A stretch of 13,731 bases of DNA from Bacteroidota bacterium (GCA_023430465.1 JAEZAM010000100.1:1-13731), one strand, 5' to 3'; numbered from the stretch's first letter, positions 6,658 through 13,558 are shown. The notes: generated by a model from the sequence alone, not told the origin. Numbers and translations are program-made.

Positions 6658-7122
6658 ATGAACAGCCGAATTATCTTAATGCTGGTAGCGATCGGCCTGG
6701 CTGCAGGTACGACAAAGCCCAGCCTTTTGTCAAATGCAAAAGATATGAAACTCAACGCCGGTATCATTACATCCAACCTCCAACAGACAAAATCATTTTA
6801 CACGACTCTGCTTGGATTTACTGTGGTATTCGAAAACGAATGGTATATCCTGCTGCAGTCGCCGGGCGGCACAGACCAGCTTAGTTTTTTGCTCCCCGGC
6901 CAGGAACACCAGCAGCCCCTGTTTCGGGAGGAGTTCAACGGCAAGGGTGTCTACCTGACAATCGAGGTGGATAATGTCGATGAAGTTTATCAGCAGTTGC
7001 AGGCGCGGGGCGTTAAGATGGCGGTATCGCTACGCAATGAACCCTGGGGCGACCGGCATTTCGCCATCGTCGATCCAAATGGTATTGGCGTGGATATCGT
7101 GACCTATCAATCACCCGGGTAA
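6658..7122 (+). CDS. VOC-fold (glyoxalase/bleomycin-resistance-like) protein, possibly exported
   Basis: Residues 30-152 are a typical vicinal-oxygen-chelate module: L-N-A-G-I-I-T-S-N-L-Q-Q-T-K-S-F-Y-T-T-L-L-G-F, then L-T-I-E-V-D-N-V-D-E-V-Y-Q-Q-L, then R-H-F-A-I-V-D-P-N-G. The usual His/Gln/Glu metal ligands are not obvious: the first site has no His, and the last Glu position reads Asp in G-V-D-I-V-T-Y. A binding rather than metal-enzyme role is therefore likely. From ATG 6658 the protein gains about 29 residues resembling a signal peptide (M-N-S-R, then I-I-L-M-L-V-A-I-G-L-A-A-G). Starting at ATG 6745 (M-K-L-N-A-G) would give a conventional cytoplasmic VOC protein. The 9-base spacing after the upstream gene favours 6658, but the choice is open. 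Confidence 0.8.
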   Translation: MNSRIILMLVAIGLAAGTTKPSLLSNAKDMKLNAGIITSNLQQTKSFYTTLLGFTVVFENEWYILLQSPGGTDQLSFLLPGQEHQQPLFREEFNGKGVYLTIEVDNVDEVYQQLQARGVKMAVSLRNEPWGDRHFAIVDPNGIGVDIVTYQSPG

Positions 7123-7147
7123 ATACAATGTGCATCTGATGTTTCAG

Positions 7148-7155
7148 TAAATTTG
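7148..7155 (+). promoter_or_regulatory. -7 box for nadB
   Basis: TAAATTTG matches TAnnTTTG exactly and ends 16 bases before the nadB ATG. This implies a leader of only about ten bases. A -33 TTTG is not clear at 19-20 bases upstream. Confidence 0.5.
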
Positions 7156-7171
7156 GTGTTCAATCATTTAC

Positions 7172-8770
7172 ATGGAAACAGACTTCCTGGTGATCGGTTC
7201 TGGTATCGCGGGGTTAACGTACGCACTTAAAGTGGCAAAAGCAGCTCCGGATATGAAGGTTGTGATCATGACCAAAGCTGCAGCAGATGAAACGAATACC
7301 AAGTACGCGCAGGGTGGCGTTGCCGTGGTCAACGACCTTGAGAACGATAGCTTCGCGAAACATATTGAAGATACACTCATCGCAGGTGACGGGCTTTGCA
7401 ATCCCAATGTCGTCGAAATTGTGGTGAAAGAAGGACCGGACAGGGTCCGCGAACTTATTAACTGGGGCGCACGATTTGATAAAGAAACAGATGGTGACTA
7501 CAAACTGGGAAAAGAAGGTGGCCATTCAGAATTTCGCATCATCCACCACAAAGACATCACGGGCTGGGAGATGGAGCGTGCCTTGTTGGAAGCAGTGACG
7601 TCACAGCCAAACATCACGCTGATAAAACATTGTTTTGTCATCGACATTATCACCCAACACCACCTTGGATACCTCATTACAAAAGCCTCGCCGGGAGTGG
7701 AATGTTATGGCGTGTATGCACTGAATCTTGAAACAAACCGGATTGAGAAGATCCTTGCCCGCACCACCTTGCTTGCTACCGGCGGCAATGGGCAAATTTA
7801 CCGGACTACCACCAACCCTGCTATTGCAACGGGTGACGGTATCGGGATGGTGTACCGCGCAAAGGGACGTATTGAAAACATGGAGTTCATCCAGTTTCAT
7901 CCCACCGCGCTGTATGAGCCAGGATTAAGAGGACAGGCATTTCTTATCACGGAAGCGGTTCGCGGTGATGGTGGCATACTCCGGAATAAAGCCGGTGAGG
8001 CCTTTATGGAAAAATATGATTCGCGGAAAGATCTTGCTCCGCGAGATATCGTCGCCCGCGCCATCGATAGTGAAATGAAACGTACAGGTACAGAACATGT
8101 GTGGCTCGACTGTACGCATTTCGATAAAGAAAAATTCACCAGTCATTTCCCTAACATCTATGCAAAATGCAGTTCTCTCGGTATACATATCGAGACAGAC
8201 TGGGTTCCCGTTGCGCCGGCAGCTCATTACAGTTGTGGTGGCATAAAGACTGACGAATGGGGAAGAACATCGATCAATAACCTTTACGCCTGTGGTGAAT
8301 GCGCGAGCACAGGATTGCATGGAGCTAACCGGCTCGCCAGCAATTCACTACTGGAAGCCATGGTTTTTGCGCATCGCTGTTACCTGGATGTGATGGAGAA
8401 GATCGGACAATTGAGGATCGTAAAAGAGATTCCCGACTGGAGCGCGGAAGGGACAGCAGAGCCGAAAGAGATGATCCTGATCACGCAAAGCCTCAAGGAG
8501 TTGCAGCAGGTAATGAGCGATTATGTTGGTATTGTCCGCAATTCAATCAGGTTGGAAAGAGCGCTGAAACGCCTCGACCTGCTTTGGGCGGAAACAGAAC
8601 ATCTATACCAGAGCACCTCATTGTCGCCGCAATTGCTGGAACTGCGCAACCTGATCACCGCTGGTTACCTGGTGGTAAAAGGTGCTTCGTTCCGCAAGGA
8701 AAGCCGGGGCCTTCATTTTACCACCGACTATCCTGATAAGAGTGCGCTCGTTCAAAACATTGTCCTGTAA
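7172..8770 (+). CDS. nadB: L-aspartate oxidase
   Basis: NadB oxidises L-aspartate to iminoaspartate with FAD as cofactor, the first step of de novo NAD synthesis; NadA then makes quinolinate. It has 532 residues, the normal length. The N-terminal dinucleotide-binding motif is G9-S-G11-I-A-G14, followed by the family stretch K-Y-A-Q-G-G-V-A-V-V and K-E-G-G-H-S-E-F-R-I. Later come F-H-P-T-A-L-Y, C-G-G-I-K-T-D, and G-E-C-A-S-T-G-L-H-G-A-N-R-L-A-S-N-S-L, which are typical of NadB. A helical C-terminal domain follows. No nadA or nadC is in the window. It starts 49 bases after the VOC gene with its own -7-like box. Confidence 0.96.
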   Translation: METDFLVIGSGIAGLTYALKVAKAAPDMKVVIMTKAAADETNTKYAQGGVAVVNDLENDSFAKHIEDTLIAGDGLCNPNVVEIVVKEGPDRVRELINWGARFDKETDGDYKLGKEGGHSEFRIIHHKDITGWEMERALLEAVTSQPNITLIKHCFVIDIITQHHLGYLITKASPGVECYGVYALNLETNRIEKILARTTLLATGGNGQIYRTTTNPAIATGDGIGMVYRAKGRIENMEFIQFHPTALYEPGLRGQAFLITEAVRGDGGILRNKAGEAFMEKYDSRKDLAPRDIVARAIDSEMKRTGTEHVWLDCTHFDKEKFTSHFPNIYAKCSSLGIHIETDWVPVAPAAHYSCGGIKTDEWGRTSINNLYACGECASTGLHGANRLASNSLLEAMVFAHRCYLDVMEKIGQLRIVKEIPDWSAEGTAEPKEMILITQSLKELQQVMSDYVGIVRNSIRLERALKRLDLLWAETEHLYQSTSLSPQLLELRNLITAGYLVVKGASFRKESRGLHFTTDYPDKSALVQNIVL

Positions 8771-8772
8771 GT

Positions 8773-8780
8773 TATCTTTG
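8773..8780 (+). promoter_or_regulatory. -7 box immediately before the acyltransferase gene
   Basis: TATCTTTG matches TAnnTTTG exactly and ends only 4 bases before the ATG at 8785. If used, transcription would start at or within a few bases of the start codon, giving a leaderless or near-leaderless mRNA. A -33 TTTG is weak. Confidence 0.5.
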
Positions 8781-8784
8781 CCCG

Positions 8785-9666
8785 ATGTATTATGTCGTTT
8801 ATGGATTGTTGTACGTGGTTTCGCTTTTACCACTGAGGGTTTTGTATCTGTTTTCCAATCTCGCACATTTCTTTGTGTACCGGGTGAAGGGATACCGGAA
8901 GGAAGTAGTGATGTCAAACCTGGCAATTGCATTTCCCGAGAAAACACTGGAAGAGCGACAGAAGATTGCGCGGCAGTTTTACCTCAATTTCCTTGACACA
9001 TTCATCGAGTCGATCAAAATGATTTCCATCAGCAAAAAGGAGCTGATCAGGCGAAGTGATTGTGAGTTTGAGTACATCAATGAGCTCATTGCCAAAGGCA
9101 GGAACATTCATATCATGGCCGGGCATCAGTTCAACTGGGAGTTTGCCAACCTGGTTTATGCCATGCATCTCCGCACCCCGTTTGTTGGGATCTATGCACC
9201 TATCGGAAGTAAGGTGATGAACAGGATATTTTTCAATATCCGGAAGCGATACGGAACGATATTGATTTCTACAAAAGAGTTCAAGAACAAAATGCATGGT
9301 GTATTTGCAGAGCAATATATATTGGCGCTTGCAGCGGATCAGAATCCCGGCTTGCCAACGAATGCATACTGGATGAACTTCTTTGGCAAACCTGCCCCAT
9401 TTGTAAAAGGGCCAGGCAAAGGCGCAGTGAAAAACAATACGGCGGTTGTGTATGTTGGTTTTGAAAAACCCAGGCGAGGGCATTACAGATTTCGTATCTA
9501 TCCGATGGTGGAAAATGGCGCAGATCATACGCCAGAGGAGTTGACGCGCATTTATAAGGAGTTACTGGAAGATACCATTCGCCGGAATCCGGCAAACTAT
9601 CTGTGGAGTCACCGGCGTTGGAGGCATCAATGGGATGAGGCGACTTATGGGCCGGTGATTGAATGA
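8785..9666 (+). CDS. LpxL/HtrB-family lipid A acyltransferase
   Basis: A 293-residue member of the lysophospholipid/lipid A secondary acyltransferase family, which adds a late acyl chain to lipid A from acyl-ACP at the inner membrane. An N-terminal hydrophobic segment (about residues 4-32) anchors it. The catalytic HX4E motif is H114-Q-F-N-W-E119. Further family features are L-A-A-D-Q-N-P-G, the G-K-P-A-P-F-V-K-G-P segment, and the C-terminal N-Y-L-W-S-H-R-R-W-R-H. The length fits single-acyltransferase Bacteroidota homologues. Which acyl chain or position it serves cannot be told from sequence, so no lpxL/lpxM symbol is given. Confidence 0.9.
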   Translation: MYYVVYGLLYVVSLLPLRVLYLFSNLAHFFVYRVKGYRKEVVMSNLAIAFPEKTLEERQKIARQFYLNFLDTFIESIKMISISKKELIRRSDCEFEYINELIAKGRNIHIMAGHQFNWEFANLVYAMHLRTPFVGIYAPIGSKVMNRIFFNIRKRYGTILISTKEFKNKMHGVFAEQYILALAADQNPGLPTNAYWMNFFGKPAPFVKGPGKGAVKNNTAVVYVGFEKPRRGHYRFRIYPMVENGADHTPEELTRIYKELLEDTIRRNPANYLWSHRRWRHQWDEATYGPVIE

Positions 9667-9673
9667 GAAAGTC

Positions 9674-9735
9674 AAAACTTAAAACTCAAAACTTAAGCCC
9701 TCAACCTTAGCCTTAGCATCAACCTCAACCTTATC
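9674..9735. repeat. Low-complexity AACTTA/AACCTCAACCTTA tract between convergent genes
   Basis: The 69-base gap between the convergent acyltransferase and CstB-like genes is almost wholly short A/C/T-rich units. ACTTAAAACTCAAAACTTA is followed by repeats of CAACCTTAG and CAACCTCAACCTTA. There is no hairpin terminator in either direction. It differs from the CATCCAG family at the window ends but is the same kind of intergenic low-complexity sequence. Confidence 0.65.
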
Positions 9736-11145
9736 CTAGTTCAGCACACTCGAATCTTTCTCAATAACCGCTTTTTCCTGGGTTTTGATTTTGCCCCAGC
9801 CACCCAATACATTCCGGAGATTGTGTATGCCCTGTCTTTTCAACAGTGATGCGGCAATCACGCTACGGTATCCTGCTGCGCAATGCACGTATAAATTGTG
9901 ATGGTCTTCGATGTTTGCCATGCTTCCGGGATCTGTGAGATCCTGCAGCGGGATATTCATAGCGCCGCTCAGGTGACCTTCAGCAAACTCAACGGGTTTG
10001 CGTACATCAACTACAACAAGGTTGTCGTCAAATGGGAGATCCATCATGAGTTCATCTGCTTCTACATCGATGATCAGGTCAGTAGCTTCCCCGCTTGCTG
10101 CCCAGGCTGGATAGCCCCCCTTCAGATAACCTTTTACTTTGTCCAGCCCAACCCTGGCAAGGCGGATGACGCTTTCCTTCTCCATACCTTCTTCGGTTAC
10201 GAGCAGGATGGGTACATCGAATTTCAACAGGCTGCCCGCCCATTCCGCGAAACGGCCATCCAGTCCGATGCTGATAGAGCCGGGTACAAAACCTTCAGTG
10301 AAGACCCCGGAAGGACGTGTGTCAAGAATAATGGTATCATCGGTGATCGCTGCCTTGAATGCGGCGGGATCAAGTGGGGTTAATGCCTGTTGCAGCACTT
10401 CATCAAGGCTGTCATATCCCTCTTTATTGATTTTGGCATTGATAGGGAAATACTGTGGTGGCGCAGGTATGCCTTCTGTGACGGCTTTTATAAAATCTTC
10501 TTTCGAGCCAGCCTTTAGCGCATAGTTGGTAAGCTTTTCATTCCCGATGGTACTGTCTGTTTCAGGTCCGAGATTTTTACCGCAGGAGCTGCCAGGTCCA
10601 TGCGCCGGGTATACGATCACGTGATCCGCCAATGGCACTATATGCTTTTGTAAACTGTCGTAGAGCATACCTGCCAGATCGGTAGTGGTCAATTCATTTG
10701 ATTTTTGTGCAAGGTCAGGCCGCCCTACATCGCCAACAAAAAGAGTATCTCCGGTAAAGATGCAATGATCATTACCCTGCTCGTCTTTCAACAGGTAACA
10801 GGATGATTCGAGGGTATGGCCCGGCGTGTGCAGAACCTGTACAGTGAGTTTGCCAACCTTGAACTGTTGTCCGTCTGTGGCGATGAGTGCGGGAAAAAGG
10901 GTGCTGGTCCCGGGTCCATAGACGATGGGTGCCCCTGTTGCTTTTTGCAGGTCAAGGTGACCACTTACAAAATCCGCATGAAAATGCGTTTCAAAGATGT
11001 ATTTTATGCCAGCGTTCCTTTCTTTGGCCATTTCTACATACACATCGATGTCCCGCAGTGGGTCAATGATGGCTGCTTCCCCTTCACTTTCAATGTAATA
11101 CGCCGCTTCACTGAGGCAGCCGGTATAGAGTTGCTTGATATACAT
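9736..11145 (-). CDS. CstB-like persulfide dioxygenase / double-rhodanese fusion
   Basis: A 469-residue cytoplasmic three-module protein. Residues 1-210 are an ETHE1-type metallo-beta-lactamase persulfide dioxygenase with H54-x-H56-x-D58 (Phe instead of His after the Asp), H110 in H-T-P-G-H-T, D133 in F-T-G-D-T, and H182. The expected mononuclear-iron ligands of this family are H54, H110 and D133. Residues about 260-352 are a rhodanese fold whose active loop reads L-V-T-E-E-G-M with no cysteine, so it is a pseudo-rhodanese. Residues about 368-460 are a second rhodanese with catalytic C422 in V-H-C-A-A-G-Y-R-S. This order matches Staphylococcus aureus CstB, which oxidises low-molecular-weight persulfides to thiosulfate and sulfite-level products to relieve sulfide stress. 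The assignment is by architecture. An ArsR regulator lies just upstream but is separated by a terminator. Confidence 0.9.
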   Translation of the reverse strand: MYIKQLYTGCLSEAAYYIESEGEAAIIDPLRDIDVYVEMAKERNAGIKYIFETHFHADFVSGHLDLQKATGAPIVYGPGTSTLFPALIATDGQQFKVGKLTVQVLHTPGHTLESSCYLLKDEQGNDHCIFTGDTLFVGDVGRPDLAQKSNELTTTDLAGMLYDSLQKHIVPLADHVIVYPAHGPGSSCGKNLGPETDSTIGNEKLTNYALKAGSKEDFIKAVTEGIPAPPQYFPINAKINKEGYDSLDEVLQQALTPLDPAAFKAAITDDTIILDTRPSGVFTEGFVPGSISIGLDGRFAEWAGSLLKFDVPILLVTEEGMEKESVIRLARVGLDKVKGYLKGGYPAWAASGEATDLIIDVEADELMMDLPFDDNLVVVDVRKPVEFAEGHLSGAMNIPLQDLTDPGSMANIEDHHNLYVHCAAGYRSVIAASLLKRQGIHNLRNVLGGWGKIKTQEKAVIEKDSSVLN

Positions 11146-11161
11146 AGCGTTGATTATGCCG

Positions 11162-11169
11162 CGAAATTA
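11162..11169 (-). promoter_or_regulatory. Possible -7 box for the CstB-like gene
   Basis: On the minus strand TAATTTCG is one mismatch from TAnnTTTG and lies 16 bases before the ATG, right after the terminator that follows arsR. It would give the dioxygenase gene its own promoter. Confidence 0.35.
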
Positions 11170-11170
11170 C

Positions 11171-11204
11171 TTAAAAAGAAAAAGGAAGCCGTTTGGCTTC
11201 CTTT
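11171..11204 (-). terminator. Intrinsic terminator between arsR and the CstB-like gene
   Basis: On the minus strand AAAGGAAGCC, loop AAAC, GGCTTCCTTT form a perfect 10-bp stem (plus positions 11181-11204), followed by TTCTTTTTAAG. It lies 19 bases after the arsR stop codon. The U-tract points to minus-strand termination, so the two genes are probably not a simple operon. Confidence 0.75.
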
Positions 11205-11223
11205 CCAGGTATTTGTTCACGGC

Positions 11224-11562
11224 TTAATTCAACAATGATTCTACGAATTGGTTCAGTTCTTCTATTCGTGCGCTGTTGATGGTGTAGTAGATGAATTTGC
11301 CATCGCGTTCGGTATTCACGAAGCCTGCTTTCCGCAGGATGGCGAGATGTTGGGATGCCACTGACTGCTCAAGCCGCAACTTTACGTAGATCTCAGTGAC
11401 GGTGATCTTTTTCTGCTCGTCGATCAGCTTGAGTATTTGTTGCCGGAGCTTATGATTGATTGCACGTAATACCAGTGACGCTTTTTTAACATTCAGCAGA
11501 TCTACCTTCAGCGCGCTTCCGTTTTCGGCGTTTGTATTCAATGTTAATGTATAGTTGTTCAT
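11224..11562 (-). CDS. ArsR-family winged-helix regulator without cysteine
   Basis: A 112-residue helix-turn-helix protein. Residues 27-48 form the first core helices (A-S-L-V-L-R-A-I-N-H-K-L-R-Q-Q-I-L-K-L-I). Residues 53-82 hold the DNA-reading helix with Q-S-V-A-S-Q-H-L-A-I-L-R-K-A-G. A beta wing follows at 83-95 (G-K-F-I-Y-Y), and a C-terminal helix completes the fold. This is the ArsR/SmtB fold, but there is no cysteine anywhere and no ELCVCDL metal site. It therefore cannot use the two-Cys persulfide switch of SqrR/BigR. The start is ATG 11562: the longer frame begins at a TTG (11586) that falls inside the -7 box. It lies between tsaB and the CstB-like gene. Its target and signal are unknown. 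Confidence 0.85.
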   Translation of the reverse strand: MNNYTLTLNTNAENGSALKVDLLNVKKASLVLRAINHKLRQQILKLIDEQKKITVTEIYVKLRLEQSVASQHLAILRKAGFVNTERDGKFIYYTINSARIEELNQFVESLLN

Positions 11563-11583
11563 AGTATCTCGATTAAATCCATG

Positions 11584-11591
11584 CAAAATTA
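11584..11591 (-). promoter_or_regulatory. -7 box for the arsR-like gene
   Basis: On the minus strand TAATTTTG matches TAnnTTTG exactly and ends 21 bases before ATG 11562. It overlaps the TTG that would open the longer reading frame, which argues for the shorter start. Confidence 0.5.
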
Positions 11592-11637
11592 GCTATATGA
11601 CGATTGTATTATTCAGGAGCGGAGTACCGGAAAACAC

Positions 11638-12300
11638 TTATTGTTTGCCCGTATAAAACTCCTTCAGGTATAATGGTTCAATGTATGCGAGATCGGCAAA
11701 TTCTTTTTTTTCAAACCTTTGTTGCGATAATGATACCATATGCTGAGCCCCTGCAGCCACCTCACTGAATTCCGCATGGGGATGATGTATCACCGTTTTC
11801 AATTTCACTGCACCGTTTCCGGTAAACCTCAGTTTCCCCTGATTCAACAAATGACTGAAGGAACTTTCATCGATGATCATTGCCTGTGGCCGTACTACTT
11901 CGATCAGCGCAGCGTCATAGACCGCAGTAAAAATTTCCATCCTGCGTGCATCGATCGCAGCGCAGATCAAACTTTCATCAACCGGCAATTCGGAAGCTGC
12001 CATCACCTCCAGTGTGTTAAGCGCAATCAGCGGGATATCCAATCCATAACAAAGACCTTTTGCAGCGGCCAGACCTACGCGTAAACCGGTGTAAGATCCG
12101 GGGCCTATAGTCACTGCTATCGCATCCAGGGAACTGAGTGCTAGTTGATTTCTTTCAAGCATCAGCGCCGTTTCGGTATGCAGCCAGGTCGCGTGATCTC
12201 TCGTGTTCTCATTGCGTGATGTAGCGATAATTTGCCCATCCCTGGCGATGCATATTGATGCAGATATGACTGCAGTATCTATATTAAGAATATTCGCCAT
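11638..12300 (-). CDS. tsaB: tRNA t6A biosynthesis protein TsaB
   Basis: TsaB (YeaZ) is the non-catalytic dimer partner of TsaD in the complex that moves threonylcarbamoyl onto A37 of ANN-decoding tRNAs, in the cytoplasm. At 220 residues it has the ASKHA-type N-terminal start I-L-N-I-D-T-A, H41-T-E, and the family signature G-P-G-S-Y-T-G-L-R-V-G-L (66-77). The C-terminal A-Y-I-E-P-L-Y-L-K-E-F is typical of the Bacteroidota form. ATG 12300 begins 2 bases after the stop of the upstream gene, so the two are very likely co-transcribed. No terminator follows it before the arsR promoter. Confidence 0.95.
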   Translation of the reverse strand: MANILNIDTAVISASICIARDGQIIATSRNENTRDHATWLHTETALMLERNQLALSSLDAIAVTIGPGSYTGLRVGLAAAKGLCYGLDIPLIALNTLEVMAASELPVDESLICAAIDARRMEIFTAVYDAALIEVVRPQAMIIDESSFSHLLNQGKLRFTGNGAVKLKTVIHHPHAEFSEVAAGAQHMVSLSQQRFEKKEFADLAYIEPLYLKEFYTGKQ

Positions 12301-12302
12301 TA

Positions 12303-12923
12303 TTATGCCAAAGCCTTTTGATTCAACAATAAAGAAGGGGTGTACCGCGGCTCCTCCTTTGCGAGAAGGGACAACAGGTGATATACCTTTTCATGTCCGA
12401 TAACTGATGCCCATTCAAACGGGCCATAGGGGTAATTTGTGCCGGTCTTCATGGCCTGATTGATGTCTTCAGCTGTGGCTATTTTTTCTTCAAGGGTAAA
12501 AAATGCCTCATTGAGTATACACGCCACTACCCTGGCAGTGATAAAGCCGGGGATATCGGGCACCCATTCTATGGTGCGGCCCAGCGAATGGAACAGTTGC
12601 TCCGCAGGTTCCTGCAGCCCGGCGATCTTTGTTGCGGCCTCAACGGACGTCCGGCCCAGGAAACTTCGCCATCCGTTGATGCGGACAACAGGCAGAGTGA
12701 AATGTTCACAGGTATGCTCCACTGCATTCACGATATAAAGTGGTGTGTTGATCTTCAACCCGGAAAGGGAGGCGTTGTCATGGGCAAGCAAATCGATCAC
12801 AGCATCGGCAGTTGCAGGTGCTGTGGCTCCTTTTTCCAGCCAGGTGATCTCCGCATCGTCAGCAAAAGGGATTGTAAGCAGTTCGTTTTTCAACGCATCA
12901 TCAGCAAATATTACTACCGCCAT
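12303..12923 (-). CDS. 3-hydroxyacyl-CoA dehydrogenase-like protein lacking the NAD motif
   Basis: A 206-residue protein. Its C-terminal half (about residues 115-200) is a 3-hydroxyacyl-CoA dehydrogenase C-terminal domain: V-P-D-I-P-G-F-I-T-A-R-V near 121-132, then D-I-N-Q-A-M-K-T-G-T-N-Y-P-Y-G-P-F-E-W. The N-terminal part is only about 110 residues and has no G-x-G-x-x-G, so no NAD site is visible. The usual catalytic H-F-F-N-P is replaced by V-R-I-N-G-W-R-S. It is probably a non-catalytic or re-purposed relative. The start is ATG 12923; a longer frame opens at TTG 12938. It is followed after 2 bases by tsaB, an unexpected partner for a fatty-acid enzyme. Confidence 0.75.
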   Translation of the reverse strand: MAVVIFADDALKNELLTIPFADDAEITWLEKGATAPATADAVIDLLAHDNASLSGLKINTPLYIVNAVEHTCEHFTLPVVRINGWRSFLGRTSVEAATKIAGLQEPAEQLFHSLGRTIEWVPDIPGFITARVVACILNEAFFTLEEKIATAEDINQAMKTGTNYPYGPFEWASVIGHEKVYHLLSLLAKEEPRYTPSLLLNQKALA

Positions 12924-12935
12924 ACCTGTTTTTTG

Positions 12936-12943
12936 CAAAGAAA
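12936..12943 (-). promoter_or_regulatory. Possible -7 box for the dehydrogenase-like gene
   Basis: On the minus strand TTTCTTTG is one mismatch from TAnnTTTG and ends 12 bases before ATG 12923. Together with the ridA box it makes the 57-base gap a divergent promoter region. Confidence 0.3.
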
Positions 12944-12954
12944 ACGCATAAAGG

Positions 12955-12962
12955 TATATTCG
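12955..12962 (+). promoter_or_regulatory. Possible -7 box for ridA
   Basis: TATATTCG is one mismatch from TAnnTTTG and ends 18 bases before the ridA ATG. Confidence 0.3.
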
Positions 12963-12980
12963 CTACCAAAATTATCATAT

Positions 12981-13364
12981 ATGAGCAAGACCATTATCAA
13001 TACCCCCGATGCGCCGGCTCCCATCGGTCCTTACAACCAGGCTGTGCTTGCGGGTGGCATGCTCTATATTTCCGGGCAGATATGTATAGACCCTGGCACC
13101 GGGGAATTGCGCAACCGCGACATACAGGAAGAAACACATCGTGTGATGCAAAACCTGAAGGCCATTCTGCAGGCCGCAGGGGTAAACTTTAGTGCTGTTT
13201 GCAAGACAACGATTTTTCTTACCGATATGAATAAATTTGGTGAGGTAAATGAGGTGTATGGAAAATATTTTGACGGAGATTTCCCCGCCCGTGAAACGGT
13301 ACAGGTAAGTGCATTACCGAAATTTGTGAATGTAGAGATCAGCATGATCGCAATAGTCGGATAA
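12981..13364 (+). CDS. ridA: RidA-family reactive imine/enamine deaminase
   Basis: A 127-residue YjgF/YER057c/UK114-family protein, which hydrolyses 2-aminoacrylate and related imines to 2-keto acids and ammonia. It acts as a cytoplasmic homotrimer with active sites at subunit interfaces. The family pattern is complete: A-P-A-P-I-G-P-Y-N-Q-A near the start, Y-I-S-G-Q-I, and F-P-A-R104-E-T-V-Q-V, where R104 is the substrate-carboxylate arginine. V-E119-I-S is near the end. ATG 12981 is chosen although the frame is open further upstream, because that extension is the antisense of the neighbouring gene. It is divergent from the dehydrogenase-like gene and followed only by repeats. Confidence 0.95.
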   Translation: MSKTIINTPDAPAPIGPYNQAVLAGGMLYISGQICIDPGTGELRNRDIQEETHRVMQNLKAILQAAGVNFSAVCKTTIFLTDMNKFGEVNEVYGKYFDGDFPARETVQVSALPKFVNVEISMIAIVG

Positions 13365-13368
13365 AAAA

Positions 13369-13407
13369 GTGCGGAGTGCGGAGTGTGGAGTGCGGAGTGT
13401 GGAGTGC
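13369..13407. repeat. Tandem GTGCGGA/GTGTGGA repeat
   Basis: About five units alternating GTGCGGA and GTGTGGA begin four bases after the ridA stop. The reverse complement, CTCCGCA, recurs at about 13417-13423 and in the hairpin at 13614-13634. Coordinates here could be off by one base. Confidence 0.75.
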
Positions 13408-13440
13408 TATCCCGTACTCCGCATCTTGATTTCAGGGCTC

Positions 13441-13501
13441 TTAGACCCTTCGACAGGCTCACTTCAACAGGCTCAGTGCAAGCAGTGCAAGCAGTGCAAG
13501 C
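13441..13501. repeat. CTTCGACAGGCTCA element followed by tandem GTGCAAGCA
   Basis: CCCTTCGACAGGCTCA is followed by CTTCAACAGGCTCA, a near-copy, then about three 9-base units of GTGCAAGCA ending at CCGGGCAAG. CTTCGACAGGCTCA-type words are common dispersed intergenic elements in several bacterial groups. The same core in a decayed form is present at 95-113. Confidence 0.65.
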
Positions 13502-13506
13502 CGGGC

Positions 13507-13558
13507 AAGTACGCGGATTCGCTTCGCTCATGTGTTACTCAAGGACCTGGGCGTACTT
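13507..13558. repeat. Inverted repeat AAGTACGC ... GCGTACTT
   Basis: An 8-bp perfect inverted repeat flanks about 36 bases (GGATTCGCTTCGCTCATG and following). It could fold as a long hairpin or mark the ends of a small inserted module. There is no U-tract, so it is not a typical terminator. Confidence 0.4.

Noticed and set aside
8914..9528. 204-codon minus-strand open frame inside the acyltransferase gene
   Set aside because: It is antisense to a clearly conserved enzyme, with no recognisable domain or promoter.
11559..11582. Seven-codon leader ORF whose TGA overlaps the arsR ATG on the minus strand
   Set aside because: Its ATG lies only 1-2 bases after the -7 box, so it is probably upstream of or at the transcription start; seven codons are not enough to support it.
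12588..12980. Upstream extension of the ridA frame by 131 codons
   Set aside because: The extension is antisense to the dehydrogenase-like gene; the RidA family begins at M-S-K-T-I-I-N, and a -7-like box lies just before that ATG.
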